A DNA stretch of 64,000 nt from Nitrospira sp. CG24A (GCA_002869925.2 NEWT02000010.1:980-64979), one strand, 5' to 3'. Positions 23,782 to 34,943 are shown, counted from the stretch's first letter. Numbers and translations are program-made. Notes: a model not told the origin generated them from the letters alone.

Positions 23782-26613
23782 ATGTCGCTGCGGATGACGC
23801 CGTTCCAAAACTGGTCGATTCAACACAAGCTGACAGGGATGGCTCTGCTTTCAACCGGACTCGCCTTGGTCCTGGTCCTCGTGGCGGTTGTCACTAATGA
23901 CATCGTATCGTTCCGCGACACGATCGAGTCGCGTATGGCGGCGTTGGCCGATGTCATTGGGAGCAACAGCACAGCCGCCCTGACATTTCGAGATCAGAAA
24001 GCCGCCACCGACACGTTGACCGCATTGAGTCAGGAGCCCCACGTGCTCTCTGCAGAAACGTTTGCCGCTGACAGGACTACGTTTGCCAAATATGTGCGAT
24101 CGAATCCAGCACAACTCGGCTCGGCACCCCCTCCCGCGCCGCCCTTGGTGGAATTCACCACCATGAGAAAGACCTACACGGCGGGGGACTATATTGAGCT
24201 GGCCTCACCAATCCGTATCGATGGACAGGTCGTCGGATGGATTCTCCTTCGATCGGACCTCACTGAAATGGACCAACGGCTGAAACGATCAGCCGTGATT
24301 GCATTCGTCATCTTCTTAGCCTCTGCGCTGCTGGCCCTGATCGTCTCGCGCAAACTCCAGCGCGTTATTACCGATCCGTTGCTCAGTCTGGTCTCCACGA
24401 TGCGCGCCGTATCGGACACCAAAGACTACTCGCTCCGCGCGATGCAGGTCTCCTCCCATGATGAAATCGGGGTGTTGGTCACAGGGCTGAATACCATGCT
24501 GGTGCAAATTCAATCCCAACATACGCAGCTGCGCCAGCACCGAGAGGGGCTCGAACACGAAGTCTCAGAGCGTACAGCGGAACTCGTCAAAGCCAAGGAG
24601 GCGGCCGAAGCGGCGAGCCTGGCCAAGTCGCAGTTTCTCGCCAATATGAGCCACGAGATCCGCACCCCGATGAACGGGGTCCTCGGCATGGCCGAACTCT
24701 TACTCAATACCGCGTTGACCGAAAAACAGCAGCACCTGGCCAACAGCGTGCACCGCTCCGGCACCGCCCTCCTCAGCATCATCAACGACATTCTCGACTT
24801 CTCGAAAATCGAGGCCGGTAAACTGGCGCTCGAGCGGCTGGAGTTCGGGTTGCGAGACACGGTGGAAGAGGCCGTCGAGCTGTTCGCCGAACCGGCGGGG
24901 AACAAAGGCCTGGAACTCACCTGCTTCCTGCCTGACGATCTCCCGGACAGTGTCATCGGCGATCCCGTTCGTCTCCGCCAAGTGCTGCTCAACCTGCTGG
25001 GCAATGCCGTGAAGTTCACCGCACGCGGCGAGGTGGCGGTATCGGTCCGCCTCCTGACGCAGGACGCCCACGCCCTGAGGTTGAAGGTCGAGGTCACGGA
25101 CACGGGCGTCGGCATTGCTCCTGAGACACAAGCCCGTCTGTTCACCGCCTTTACCCAGGCTGACGGCTCGACGACGCGACACTTCGGCGGGACAGGACTG
25201 GGGCTGGCGATCGTGAAACAGCTCGTCCTGCTCATGGGGGGAGAGGTCGGCATCACCAGTACCCCAGGCCACGGCTCCACGTTTTGGTTCACCATGCAAC
25301 TTGGCTGTGCCCCGCCACGGCAGACCCCCCTGCCCACGCCCGTTCGGTTCCTCAGCGGCCAGCGGGTGCTCATCGTCGATGACCATGCGACCAATCGGTT
25401 CATCCTGCACACCCAGCTCACTGCCTGGGGCGCCGAGACGATGGACGCCGACACCGGCGCCGCGGCCCTGGACCTCTTGAGGCAGGCGGCCCACGCACAC
25501 CGCCCCTTCGATCTGGCGATTCTCGACATTCACATGCCCGACATGGATGGCATCATGCTCGCCCAGGCGATCAAGGCCGATCCGGCCATCCACGGAATAT
25601 CTCTGGTGGCCCTGAGCTCCGTGGATAGCCACGCCCAACGCAGCACGACCGAGCAACTGGGCTTCGTCGCGTGGCTGCAGAAGCCAGCCCGGCAATCCAC
25701 GTTGCGTGACTGTTTGCGCCGCTATCACCAGGGGGCTGCCGCAGCGCCACCCGCGGTCAGGCCGAAACCTCTCGCGCCGGCGGCGACCGGCGGACACGTG
25801 CTCCTGGTCGAAGACAATCCGGTCAACCGCGAAGTGGCGGTCGGGCTGCTCGAACTGCTCGGCTACCACGTGGACAGCGCGGAACAGGGGCGCCAGGCCT
25901 GCGACCTCTCCGCCACCAGCGCCTATGACCTCATCCTCATGGACTGCCAGATGCCCCTCATGGATGGCTTCGCCGCCACAGCTGCCATCCGCGAACGGGA
26001 ACGGCAGACGCAGGCGGCACGCATCCCGATCATCGCCCTGACCGCCAACGCCATGGAGGGGGACCGGGACCGGTGCCTGGCCGCCGGGATGGACGACTAT
26101 CTCAGCAAGCCATTCTCGCACCAGGCTCTGGCAGAAATGCTTGTCCGCTGGTGTCCGCCTCGGTGCCCGCAACACCCGGGAAGCCCCGCGGCGGCCCCCA
26201 CTGTGACGGGGGGCCACAGAAACCCCGCACCGCCGGTCCCGCCACCGGAGCCCGTCGATCGCACCGCCTGGGAGACGATTGCCACATTCCAGAGACCGGG
26301 GCAGCCGAGTGTGCTTCACAAGATCATCGGCCTATACCTCACCAGCTCACAGGCCCAGATTGTTCAGCTTCGACAAGCCCTGCAAGGACAGGACGCCGAC
26401 GCCCTACGAGTGTTGGCCCACACCCTCAAATCATCGAGCGCCACCCTCGGCGCGCATCGGCTGGCGGCCCTCGCCAAGCAACTGGAAGAGACCCACTGGA
26501 CTGAGCACGGGGAGCAAATCGAAGGCCTGATCGCCCTCATCGAAGGGGCACATCGAGACGCCTGTGTCATTTTCCGCAACAAGCTTGAATCATCACCCAA
26601 GGAGGCCGCATGA
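23782..26613 (+). CDS. Membrane hybrid histidine kinase (CHASE8-like, HAMP, HisKA, HATPase, REC-REC-HPT)
   Basis: 943 residues. TM1 ~15-37, periplasmic CHASE8-like sensor ~40-170 ([20 protein letters not shown]), TM2 ~175-193, HAMP ~195-250, HisKA with H291 ([12 protein letters not shown]), HATPase ~400-510 ([12 protein letters not shown]), REC1 with D582, REC2 with D721, and a C-terminal HPT with H880 ([13 protein letters not shown]). It holds a complete His-Asp-His relay but no output domain. It begins one base after the yfiR-like stop. The CHASE8-type sensor is what YfiR proteins act on, so the pair should sense from the periplasm, possibly in response to the adjacent receptors. Confidence 0.92.
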   Translation: MSLRMTPFQNWSIQHKLTGMALLSTGLALVLVLVAVVTNDIVSFRDTIESRMAALADVIGSNSTAALTFRDQKAATDTLTALSQEPHVLSAETFAADRTTFAKYVRSNPAQLGSAPPPAPPLVEFTTMRKTYTAGDYIELASPIRIDGQVVGWILLRSDLTEMDQRLKRSAVIAFVIFLASALLALIVSRKLQRVITDPLLSLVSTMRAVSDTKDYSLRAMQVSSHDEIGVLVTGLNTMLVQIQSQHTQLRQHREGLEHEVSERTAELVKAKEAAEAASLAKSQFLANMSHEIRTPMNGVLGMAELLLNTALTEKQQHLANSVHRSGTALLSIINDILDFSKIEAGKLALERLEFGLRDTVEEAVELFAEPAGNKGLELTCFLPDDLPDSVIGDPVRLRQVLLNLLGNAVKFTARGEVAVSVRLLTQDAHALRLKVEVTDTGVGIAPETQARLFTAFTQADGSTTRHFGGTGLGLAIVKQLVLLMGGEVGITSTPGHGSTFWFTMQLGCAPPRQTPLPTPVRFLSGQRVLIVDDHATNRFILHTQLTAWGAETMDADTGAAALDLLRQAAHAHRPFDLAILDIHMPDMDGIMLAQAIKADPAIHGISLVALSSVDSHAQRSTTEQLGFVAWLQKPARQSTLRDCLRRYHQGAAAAPPAVRPKPLAPAATGGHVLLVEDNPVNREVAVGLLELLGYHVDSAEQGRQACDLSATSAYDLILMDCQMPLMDGFAATAAIRERERQTQAARIPIIALTANAMEGDRDRCLAAGMDDYLSKPFSHQALAEMLVRWCPPRCPQHPGSPAAAPTVTGGHRNPAPPVPPPEPVDRTAWETIATFQRPGQPSVLHKIIGLYLTSSQAQIVQLRQALQGQDADALRVLAHTLKSSSATLGAHRLAALAKQLEETHWTEHGEQIEGLIALIEGAHRDACVIFRNKLESSPKEAA

Positions 26614-27752
26614 AACTCTCGACCTTTACCTATTCAGACACCAACCCAACTGCCATCCCGAACACCACAATCAAGAACCCGGATCGAACCTTGGTCGTCA
26701 TGTTCGGGCCATCTCACTTGCTTGATGCCCCAGCCCCCGTTCAATCGGTCCTGGCTGCGTACCCGGGAGCCCCTGCCATTGGGTGCTCCAGCTCCGGGGA
26801 AATTTTCGGGACGCATATCCAGGACGACACGTTGGTCGTTGCGCTCATCCAATTCGAGCACACAACAGTCCGCACAGCCTCCGCACCGGTTACAGACCCC
26901 GGACAGTCGTTCGAAGCCGCACAATCCCTTGCCCGCCAACTTATGGCCCCAGGGCTACGAGGAGTACTGGTCCTCTCGGACGGTTTGGGCGTCAATGGGA
27001 GTGAGCTCATCCGCGGACTCAACGCCGTCCTTCCAGCACACGTGGTGGTGAGCGGGGGACTTGCCGGCGATGGTGAACGATTCAAACGGACGTGGGTCGT
27101 CAAAGACGGTCTTCCTCTCGGGGGTTATGTGACGGCGGTCGGACTGTATGGAACCGCCGTCCGTCTCACTCACGGGTCCAAGGGTGGATGGGACCTCTTT
27201 GGACCAGAGCGGCTCATCACACGTTCACAAGGGAACGTCCTCTATGAGCTCAACCACAAGCCGGCACTCCAGCTCTACAAAGACTACCTTGGTGAACTCG
27301 CAAGTGGACTTCCCGGCACAGCGCTGCATTTCCCCCTCTCCATCCGACAGAAACAGGAAGATGCCAAACGCCTTGTTCGTACCATCCTCGCCATCGACCA
27401 CACGGCTCACTCTCTCACTTTTGCGGGAGATATGCCGGAGGGCGCCTATGCCCAATTCATGCGGGCAAATTTTGATCGCTTGATACAAGGCGCATCGGAT
27501 GCGGCAACCTTAGCCACACCGATCAGCACAGACTCTGCCCCCACGCTCTCCATCGCCATCAGTTGCGTCGGACGCCGAATGGTCCTCGGCCAACGCACCG
27601 AAGAGGAAGTCGAAGCGACATTCGATGTCTTGCCGAAAGATGTACAACAGATCGGATTTTACTCGTACGGAGAAATCTCCCCTTACTCCACCGGACAATG
27701 CGACCTGCATAATCAGACGATGACATTAACCACCATCTCTGAGGCCGCCTGA
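26610..27752 (+). CDS. FIST-domain sensor protein
   Basis: 380 residues, soluble. N-terminal FIST domain ([71 protein letters not shown]) and C-terminal FIST_C region (GIxxYGEISP-type end: [19 protein letters not shown]). FIST proteins are presumed sensors of small molecules such as amino acids and usually sit next to signalling genes. ATG overlaps the kinase stop by 4 nt. Likely partner is the downstream soluble kinase. Confidence 0.92.
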   Translation: MKLSTFTYSDTNPTAIPNTTIKNPDRTLVVMFGPSHLLDAPAPVQSVLAAYPGAPAIGCSSSGEIFGTHIQDDTLVVALIQFEHTTVRTASAPVTDPGQSFEAAQSLARQLMAPGLRGVLVLSDGLGVNGSELIRGLNAVLPAHVVVSGGLAGDGERFKRTWVVKDGLPLGGYVTAVGLYGTAVRLTHGSKGGWDLFGPERLITRSQGNVLYELNHKPALQLYKDYLGELASGLPGTALHFPLSIRQKQEDAKRLVRTILAIDHTAHSLTFAGDMPEGAYAQFMRANFDRLIQGASDAATLATPISTDSAPTLSIAISCVGRRMVLGQRTEEEVEATFDVLPKDVQQIGFYSYGEISPYSTGQCDLHNQTMTLTTISEAA

Positions 27753-27760
27753 GACTGACG

Positions 27761-30700
27761 ATGCACCCACTCTTGCAGCGACAACTCAAACGCCTCATGC
27801 TCGATCCCGACTGCTGCCCGACGGACGTGGATGTCTGGCGGACGACGCTTGAGCGAATCAGTCAGAGTTACATCGAAGGAGACCAAGGCCGAACGCTGCT
27901 GGAACAATCGCTCGATGTGATGTCGCGGGAAATGCAAGGGTTGTACGAAGAACTCCGTTGCTCCAGTGAGACAGAACTCTCGAAAGAACGCACGAAGCTC
28001 GAGGCGGTCCTTCATTCACTCGGAGACGGCCTGTGCGTCGTCGATGGGCAATGGAAAATCCTCATCATGAACCCACAGGCTGAAGCCCTCTTCGACGTTC
28101 CACTCGCTCAACTGAAAGGCCAACCGATCTATCGTTTTTTAGCTCCTGGACCCGAAGAATTTAGCCACGAGTGTTTGATTACCGACGCATCGATTCCGCC
28201 GCTCAAGCAAGGTATCCCCTATCGAACCGAGGACGGCATTCTCGTCAGAAGAGACGGTCAATTACTTCCTATCTCCCTGGCCGTCACGCCAGTCTCGCAC
28301 GAGGGCATGATCGACGGCGCCGTCCTGTTATTTCGAGATATCACAGATACAAAACGTGCAGAGGCAGAGCAAACTGAGAATGCCGCCCTGCTCCACCGTG
28401 TGCAAGCTGGGCTTCTCGAATTGGCGACTAACCCAGATATCTATCGGGGACAACGCACTGAGGCCTTTCAAATAATTTCGCGGGTTGCGACGCAAAGCCT
28501 CATGGTCGCTCGAGCCAGTATCTGGTTTTTCACCGAAGCGCGAGCCGCCATTCGGTGCGCCGATCTCTATGAGCAGCAAACTGACCGTCATTCGAGCGGG
28601 ATTGAGCTTCCCGCCGTCTCCTTTCCACGCTATTTCTCGGAACTCGCCATAGAAGGCATCATTGTTGCCAATCAGGCCCAGACGGACTCGAGAACCTCTG
28701 AGTTCACGGACAGCTACTTAGTCCCACTGGGAATCACCTCTATGTTGGATGTCCCCATTCGGTCGGAAGGTAAGATGGTCGGCATCATATGCCATGAGCA
28801 CATCGGCCCATCTCGACAGTGGAAGCTGGAAGAAGTGCAATTCGCGACGTCGGTCGCCAATACCGTCTCCCTCGTCCTGGAAGCTGCCGATCGGCGTAGG
28901 GCAGAAATCGAGACGGAACGCTCGAAGAACTTTCTCAATTCTGTGATCGAAAATCTGCCCATCATGGTATTCGTCAAAGACACCGAACACCTCCGGTTCG
29001 TACGATGGAACAAGGCCGCGGAAGACCTGACCGGGCTTGCGCGAGAGTCCGTCCTCGGAAAATCGGATCACGACTTTTTCCCTCAGGACGAAGTCTCCTT
29101 CTTCATACAGAAAGATCGTGACGTCATCGAGTCACAATGTCTACAAGACATCCCGGAAGAACCCATTGCCACCGTTCACCATGGCACCAGGATTCTTCAT
29201 ACACGCAAGATTCCCATCTTCGATGCACAGGGGAAGCCTGAATACCTTTTGGGGATTTCTGAAGACATTACCGAACGGAAGCAAGGGGAAGAGACCCTCC
29301 GCAAGGCCAAGGAAGCTGCCGAAGCAGCCAGCGTAGCCAAATCGCAGTTTCTCGCTAATATGAGTCACGAGATCCGCACCCCCATGAACGGGGTCCTTGG
29401 TATGGCTGAACTGTTGCTCAATACCCCCTTGACCGACAAGCAACGACACCTAGCCCAGAGCGTGCACCGTTCCGGCACCGCCCTGCTCACCCTGATCAAT
29501 AGCATTTTAGATTTCTCAAAGGTTGAGGCCGGCAAGCTGGAGCTTGAACGCATCGAGTTCGCGCTCCGTGAGACGATTGAAGAGGCGGTCGATCTCTTCA
29601 CCGATCCGGCAGATCGCAAAGGAGTCAACTTGACCTGTTTTCTCCCTGAGGAGATCCCCGACCAAGCCATTGGCGATCCAGCCCGGCTCCGCCAGGTGCT
29701 CTTAAATCTAGTGGGCAATGCCCTAAAGTTCACAGCACGCGGCGAGGTCACCGTGTGGCTCCATCTCCTGGCGCAGGACGCTCAGACGCTGACGTTGAAA
29801 TGCGCGGTCACCGATACCGGCATCGGCATTCACCCCAAAGCGCAGACAGGGTTGTTCACCGCGTTCTCCCAGGCCGACGGGTCCACCACCCGGCAGTTCG
29901 GCGGCACGGGGCTCGGGTTGGCCATCGTGAAACAACTCGTCCAGCTCATGGGAGGGGAGGTCGGGATCGCCAGTAGGCCAGGGCAGGGCTCTACGTTTTG
30001 GTTCACCATCCAGCTGGGGCGTGCGACGCCACGGGACAGCAGCCAGCCAGCACACGAACAGTTCCTCCGCGGCCTGCGGGTGCTGATCGTCGATGACCAT
30101 CCCACCAATCTCTTTGTGCTGAACGCGCATCTCACGGCCTGGGGGGCCGAGGTGCTCAGCGCCGACAGCGGCGCCTCCGCCCTAGAGCGCTTAACCCAGT
30201 CTGCTGCCACCTCTACCCCCATTGACTTGGCCCTGCTCGACCTCCACATGCCCAATATGGACGGCCTTACGCTCGCCCACGCCATCAAGGCGGACCCAGC
30301 CCTCCGCCGCATCGACCTCCTCGCTCTCAGCTCCGGGGATCGAGACGCCCACCGTGAGGCAACCGACCCCCTCGGCTTTGTTGCGTGGCTACAGAAACCG
30401 GTACGCCAATCAACGCTGCGAAGCTGCTTGCGAAACTATCGCCAGGGATACGTCGCGGCGCCGGCCAATGGAGGGGGGGAGGCGCTCACACCTTCGGCGC
30501 TCGGTGGACGCGTGCTCCTGGTCGAAGACAATCCGGTCAACCGTGAAGTTGCGATCGGGCTACTCGAATTACTCGGCTGCCATGTGGACAGCGCCGAAGA
30601 CGGCCGTCAGGCCCTCGAGGTCTCCGCTACCAGCGCCTATGACCTCATCTTCATGGACTGCCAGATGCCCATCATGGATGGGTTCACAGCGACAGCCCGC

Positions 30701-31342
30701 ATTCGCGAACGGGAGCGTCAGACACAGGCGGCGCGCACCCCGATTATTGCCCTGACGGCCAACGCCATGGACGGTGACCGGGACCGGTGCCTGGCGGCCG
30801 GGATGGATGACTATCTCTCTAAACCGTTCACCCAAGATCAGATGAGGGAGATGTTGAGTCGTTGGCTCAGTCAGACAGACCATTCATCGTCACACAGAGA
30901 CCAGACAAACACCCCAAGGACAGCCGTGCCTGAGTCTTCAGCGCCGACAACTCCAGTAGAACACATAGAGTCTCGCAGCGTGGTCGATTACAGTGCCTGG
31001 ACTCCTATCCGGATGCTGAAGCGACCGGGACATCCCGACCCGCTCGGAAAATTGCTGGCCAGATACGTGGAGGACTCCCGGAAACTCGTCGACCAATTGC
31101 GCCAGGCAGTCGCATCGAACGATCCGGCGACGCTTCACACTGTCGCACACCGCCTCAAATCCAGCAGCGCCACGCTGGGCGCCATGACCGTGGCGGCCCA
31201 CTGTAAGGAACTGGAGGCCCTGGGTCGCAGTCATCAGATCGAGGGAGCCTCAGACCACTTTCAGCACCTGGAACGGGATTTTGATGCCGTCTGCTCCATC
31301 TTTCAAGCCACACTCAACAAGGAAACAGCCCATGACGCCTGA
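27761..31342 (+). CDS. Soluble hybrid histidine kinase (PAS-GAF-PAS-HisKA-HATPase-REC-REC-HPT)
   Basis: 1193 residues, no membrane segment. The N-terminal ~75 residues (MHPLLQRQLKRLMLD, LLEQSLDVMSREMQGLYEEL) are typical of kinases next to FIST genes. Then PAS ~85-200, GAF ~220-375, PAS ~395-505, HisKA with H536, HATPase ~640-760, REC1 with D827, REC2 with D966, HPT with H1130 ([13 protein letters not shown]). The kinase-to-HPT half closely matches the membrane kinase upstream and must be a duplicate of it. It starts 8 nt after the FIST gene. Confidence 0.93.
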   Translation: MHPLLQRQLKRLMLDPDCCPTDVDVWRTTLERISQSYIEGDQGRTLLEQSLDVMSREMQGLYEELRCSSETELSKERTKLEAVLHSLGDGLCVVDGQWKILIMNPQAEALFDVPLAQLKGQPIYRFLAPGPEEFSHECLITDASIPPLKQGIPYRTEDGILVRRDGQLLPISLAVTPVSHEGMIDGAVLLFRDITDTKRAEAEQTENAALLHRVQAGLLELATNPDIYRGQRTEAFQIISRVATQSLMVARASIWFFTEARAAIRCADLYEQQTDRHSSGIELPAVSFPRYFSELAIEGIIVANQAQTDSRTSEFTDSYLVPLGITSMLDVPIRSEGKMVGIICHEHIGPSRQWKLEEVQFATSVANTVSLVLEAADRRRAEIETERSKNFLNSVIENLPIMVFVKDTEHLRFVRWNKAAEDLTGLARESVLGKSDHDFFPQDEVSFFIQKDRDVIESQCLQDIPEEPIATVHHGTRILHTRKIPIFDAQGKPEYLLGISEDITERKQGEETLRKAKEAAEAASVAKSQFLANMSHEIRTPMNGVLGMAELLLNTPLTDKQRHLAQSVHRSGTALLTLINSILDFSKVEAGKLELERIEFALRETIEEAVDLFTDPADRKGVNLTCFLPEEIPDQAIGDPARLRQVLLNLVGNALKFTARGEVTVWLHLLAQDAQTLTLKCAVTDTGIGIHPKAQTGLFTAFSQADGSTTRQFGGTGLGLAIVKQLVQLMGGEVGIASRPGQGSTFWFTIQLGRATPRDSSQPAHEQFLRGLRVLIVDDHPTNLFVLNAHLTAWGAEVLSADSGASALERLTQSAATSTPIDLALLDLHMPNMDGLTLAHAIKADPALRRIDLLALSSGDRDAHREATDPLGFVAWLQKPVRQSTLRSCLRNYRQGYVAAPANGGGEALTPSALGGRVLLVEDNPVNREVAIGLLELLGCHVDSAEDGRQALEVSATSAYDLIFMDCQMPIMDGFTATARIRERERQTQAARTPIIALTANAMDGDRDRCLAAGMDDYLSKPFTQDQMREMLSRWLSQTDHSSSHRDQTNTPRTAVPESSAPTTPVEHIESRSVVDYSAWTPIRMLKRPGHPDPLGKLLARYVEDSRKLVDQLRQAVASNDPATLHTVAHRLKSSSATLGAMTVAAHCKELEALGRSHQIEGASDHFQHLERDFDAVCSIFQATLNKETAHDA

Positions 31343-32555
31343 TCAACAGCACACCCCGCTTGCCTTAATTGTGGACGACGATGCAGTGAACAGACTCATG
31401 GCTCGCGCCGCGCTGGAGAGCGCTGGATGGAGCGTCGAAGAAGCCGAGAATGGCAGGGAGGCGTTGGCGGTGTTTCAGCAAGTCCACCCGGACGTGGTCC
31501 TGCTGGATATCATGATGCCGGAAATGGACGGGTTTGCAGCCTGTGCTGCGCTCCGAAAGCTTTCAGAGGGAGAACACACGCCCGTTCTCATCATGACCGG
31601 TCTGGACGATTACGACTCCATCACGAAAGCCTACGATGCCGGCGCCACCGACTTTCTGACCAAACCGCTGAACGGACTGTTGCTCACACACCGCGTCCGA
31701 TACATCGTACGGTCGAGCCGAACCTTGCAAGAGTTGCGGTCCAGCCAAGCGAGCTTAGCTCAGGCTCGCGATGCGGCGCTTGAAGGCACACGCCTCAAGT
31801 CGGAATTTCTTGGCACCGTGAGCCACGAAATCCGGACGCCCATGAACGGGATCCTCGGCATGACGGAGTTACTTCAAGACACGTCCTTGACGCCTGAACA
31901 ACGTGACTATGCGGATACCATCCGCACCTCGGGCGAAGCACTGCTCTTGATCGTCAACGATATTCTGGATTTCTCGAAATTCGACTCCGGCAACTTGCAG
32001 CTGGAAGAGGTCGACTTCGACGTGAACCGGCTGCTCGTAGACATCGTCGGCCTGTTTCAAGAACGCGCGCGTGGCAAGGGAGTGAAATTATCCTGCCTCA
32101 TCCAGGCTCAGGTGCCGACATGGCTGCACGGAGACTCCGGTCGATTACGCCAGATCCTGAATAATCTGTTGTCGAACGCCGTCAAATTTACCGAGTGTGG
32201 CGAGATCGTCGTCCGCGCAGACGTGGAGGAGAAACCGGGCAAGCACAACCCGCTTGACTCGGAACTTCCAGCCAGGTTAACCCGCGTCACGGGAAGAACC
32301 GGACATCTCGTCAGCGTGCGTTTCTCCGTCTCCGACACGGGGATCGGCATCGCAAAGGAAGCCTGTGCGCGGATCTTCCAACCGTTCGTGCAAGCGGATG
32401 GATCGACCACAAGAATTCATGGAGGAACCGGATTGGGCCTCGCGATCTGCCAACAGCTTGTTGAACTCATGGGAGGGTCCATCAGCGTCGACAGTACGCC
32501 GGGCCGTGGCAGTGTCTTTCAGTTTACCGTCCCCTTTGAGCCCAAGACGGAATAG
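31332..32555 (+). CDS. REC-HisKA-HATPase kinase, last gene of the sensing operon
   Basis: 407 residues, ATG overlapping the end of the hybrid kinase by 11 nt. Receiver ~8-125 with D59 ([13 protein letters not shown]), then a helical linker, HisKA with H165 ([16 protein letters not shown]) and HATPase ~270-405 ([12 protein letters not shown]). No output domain. The receiver could take phosphate from the upstream HPTs and switch its own kinase core, adding a further relay stage. The true end target must be encoded elsewhere. Confidence 0.92.
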   Translation: MTPDQQHTPLALIVDDDAVNRLMARAALESAGWSVEEAENGREALAVFQQVHPDVVLLDIMMPEMDGFAACAALRKLSEGEHTPVLIMTGLDDYDSITKAYDAGATDFLTKPLNGLLLTHRVRYIVRSSRTLQELRSSQASLAQARDAALEGTRLKSEFLGTVSHEIRTPMNGILGMTELLQDTSLTPEQRDYADTIRTSGEALLLIVNDILDFSKFDSGNLQLEEVDFDVNRLLVDIVGLFQERARGKGVKLSCLIQAQVPTWLHGDSGRLRQILNNLLSNAVKFTECGEIVVRADVEEKPGKHNPLDSELPARLTRVTGRTGHLVSVRFSVSDTGIGIAKEACARIFQPFVQADGSTTRIHGGTGLGLAICQQLVELMGGSISVDSTPGRGSVFQFTVPFEPKTE

Positions 32556-32656
32556 GCCAAGGACGCACAATATTCCTTAGCCTCGCGCGACAATCCTCGC
32601 CTTGTTTTCCTGCGGCATGCAGGGTAGGCTCAGCCCGTTACGGGAACCCTCCATTC

Positions 32657-33469
32657 ATGGCTATTTATGCAATCGGCGACATTCAAGGTTGCCTCGATCC
32701 ATTCAGACGGCTCCTCGATCGGATTTCGTTCGATCCCCGGACGGATCGATTGTGGCTAGCCGGCGACCTCGTCAATCGAGGCCCCGACTCTCTCACCCTC
32801 CTCCGATTCGTGCGTGGGCTCGGCGATGCCGCCCAGATTGTACTAGGCAACCACGATCTCTTCTTGCTCGCAGCAGCTGAACACATCGCCGCGCTACGAC
32901 ACAAGGATACGATTCACGACATCTTGGACGCCAATGATCGCGATGAACTGATCGCCTGGCTCCGCCGCCAACCGCTCCATCATCGCGAGGGATCGTTCCT
33001 GATGGTTCACGCGGGACTCCTCCCGCAATGGACCATCGATGAGGCTATCGGCTTGGCGCGTGAAGTCGAGACCGTGCTGGCAGGCCCGAACTATCGTCTG
33101 TTCCTCAAGAGCCTGTTTCATGGACCGTCTCCACAATGGAATCCATCGCTTACAGGCTCGGAGAGGCTGGTGAGTATTGCGCGGGTGTTCACCAGGCTAC
33201 GCACCTGCACCCCCACCGGTGAGATGTCCGGGTTCTCCGGCCCTCCGGATCAGGCGCCCGCGGGCTATTTCCCTTGGTTCCGAATTCAAAATCGAAAACA
33301 GACCGACGCCACAATCATCTGCGGACATTGGGCTGCGTTGGGATTGCACATCGAGCCCAACCTATTGGCCATCGACAGTGGCTGCGTATGGGGGAAAGAA
33401 CTGACTGCGGTGCGGCTGCACGATCGTCACATCTTCCAGGTCACGGGCATCCAACGAGCGTACACGTGA
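32657..33469 (+). CDS. apaH: Symmetrical diadenosine tetraphosphatase ApaH
   Basis: 270 residues. Metallophosphoesterase motifs in order: YAIGDIQGC, LWLAGDLVNRGPDS, VLGNHD and MVHAGLLPQW, then ICGHWAALG near the C terminus. It cleaves Ap4A to two ADP and removes Np4A caps from RNA. Length and motifs are standard. It overlaps the following gene by 4 nt. Confidence 0.96.
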   Translation: MAIYAIGDIQGCLDPFRRLLDRISFDPRTDRLWLAGDLVNRGPDSLTLLRFVRGLGDAAQIVLGNHDLFLLAAAEHIAALRHKDTIHDILDANDRDELIAWLRRQPLHHREGSFLMVHAGLLPQWTIDEAIGLAREVETVLAGPNYRLFLKSLFHGPSPQWNPSLTGSERLVSIARVFTRLRTCTPTGEMSGFSGPPDQAPAGYFPWFRIQNRKQTDATIICGHWAALGLHIEPNLLAIDSGCVWGKELTAVRLHDRHIFQVTGIQRAYT

Positions 33470-33981
33470 TCGAGCCTCATCCTCCTGATCCGACTTGGCC
33501 TCGTTACTCAACGAGGCCGTTTCCATCCTATCGATTCCTTCCAGGGAAGAATCCTCACCCACGGCGCAATCCCCTCGGCCATTCCTATGGTCAACCGGAG
33601 CCGAAACCAATGGCATTCTTTACGGCCCAATGGCAGACCTCGGAGGAATATCTGTATGGGATCGACCTCTATAACTACGCCTACTGGTGGGAATGCCACG
33701 AAATATTCGAAGGACTTTGGCATGCCGTTGGCCACCACACTGAACAAGGGAACTTCTTCCAAGCCCTCATCCAGTTCGCCGCCGCCAATCTCAAACGATT
33801 CACCGGTCACCACCGGGCAGCAGGGAATCTAGTCACCAACGGCATCGTTCGATTGCAAAAGATCCCGACACTCTACATGGGAATCGACGTGGCCAGACTC
33901 ACACAAGATTTTCGGCAGCACCTAGTCGATTCAGACTTTCGCACACCACTCCTTCGCCTGCATGAGCGGGAACCGGCGTAG
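33466..33981 (+). CDS. DUF309 protein
   Basis: 171 residues from a GTG that overlaps the apaH stop (GTGA). The GTG is preferred over the internal ATG at 33610 because the segment FPSYRFLPGKNPHPRRNPLG, encoded before that ATG, is a conserved lead-in of this family. The core YGIDLYNYAYWWECHEIFEG is the DUF309 motif, followed by helices with QALIQFAAANLKRFTGH. Helical-bundle protein of unknown function. Convergent with the hydroxylase gene, 22 nt apart. Confidence 0.85.
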   Translation: MIEPHPPDPTWPRYSTRPFPSYRFLPGKNPHPRRNPLGHSYGQPEPKPMAFFTAQWQTSEEYLYGIDLYNYAYWWECHEIFEGLWHAVGHHTEQGNFFQALIQFAAANLKRFTGHHRAAGNLVTNGIVRLQKIPTLYMGIDVARLTQDFRQHLVDSDFRTPLLRLHEREPA

Positions 33982-34003
33982 GACTTCGCCGCACCGGCAG
34001 CCC

Positions 34004-34780
34004 TCAGACACCCAACGCCAGACGAACAATTGGGACCTTCTCGCCGATCCCGAACGTCAGTGGCTCCTTCACGTCGTCCGGGTTGACATACGTCCCGAAC
34101 AATCGGTCCCAGATGGTAAACAACGCCGCAAGATTCGCCTTGTAGTGGGCAGGGTTGTCGCTATGATGAATATGGTGATACCGCGGCGTCACGATGAACC
34201 ACTCCAACCAATTGGATCGCCACGTCACGTTGACATGCATCCAGTCGTTTTGCAGGGAATTGAACACACCGATCATCAACCCCATCCACCAGGGCCCCCC
34301 CGCGAGGAACGACCAGGCGAAGATATACGGCAAGTTCACCAGAACCTGTTGCGGCACAGTGGTACGTGTTCCCGCGAGCCAATACATATAGGTCGGGGCA
34401 TGATGCCATTTATGAATCCGCCAGACATGCGTCGTATGCATGAAGCGATGTATCCAATAATGACCGAAGTCGGCGATCACGAAATAGCACAATACGCGGG
34501 CCGGAAACGGCATGGCCAGGATCGTCTCGGGCAGTTGAGGGCGGAAGGCGATGTACCGGTCAATGTATTCCGCCGATGGGAAAATGACAAACTGAAAGAC
34601 GACGAAGACCGTCAGATCGTACAGAATCACCTTGCGATAGGACACCTCTCGCGCCGGCCGCAAAAGCTCGATCGCTGTAATCCCGATCAATCTTCCGAGA
34701 AACAACAACGGGAAAAACAGATCGTGATCGAGGAGAAATTTCCGGAATTCGCTGCTGAGCAGCCACTCAACCCACTCCAT
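34004..34780 (-). CDS. Fatty acid hydroxylase / sterol desaturase superfamily membrane protein
   Basis: 258 residues with about four hydrophobic segments. The three His boxes that bind a di-iron centre are all present: HYWIHRFMH (~105), HKWHH (~121) and HHIHH (~199). Members hydroxylate or desaturate lipids using O2. Substrate unknown; in bacteria this includes hopanoid, carotenoid and fatty-acid modifying enzymes. Ribosome site GAGGTG 8 nt before ATG. Monocistronic. Confidence 0.9.
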   Translation of the reverse strand: MEWVEWLLSSEFRKFLLDHDLFFPLLFLGRLIGITAIELLRPAREVSYRKVILYDLTVFVVFQFVIFPSAEYIDRYIAFRPQLPETILAMPFPARVLCYFVIADFGHYWIHRFMHTTHVWRIHKWHHAPTYMYWLAGTRTTVPQQVLVNLPYIFAWSFLAGGPWWMGLMIGVFNSLQNDWMHVNVTWRSNWLEWFIVTPRYHHIHHSDNPAHYKANLAALFTIWDRLFGTYVNPDDVKEPLTFGIGEKVPIVRLALGV

Positions 34781-34943
34781 TACGCATCACCTCGATTCCC
34801 TGATCAGCCCGACACGAAGTGTATCAAACCTCAACAAATCTGCCCAACGCTCGTCAAGGCACGAGGGAGAGGTCCGTGAATAAGGGAGAGCGAGGATGGG
34901 CGGCACGAGGCCGAACCGGCTGGCCTGTCAAGTTCGTCAACGG

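Noticed and set aside
24510-26319. Long antisense frames opposite the membrane hybrid kinase (up to 539 codons)
   Set aside because: They mirror a high-GC, strongly supported coding strand; products are Arg/Gly/Ser-rich with no domain and no ribosome site.
33962-34879. 305-codon plus-strand frame opposite the hydroxylase gene
   Set aside because: The opposite strand encodes three intact His boxes; the plus frame looks like a shadow (His/Arg/Pro-rich, no motif).
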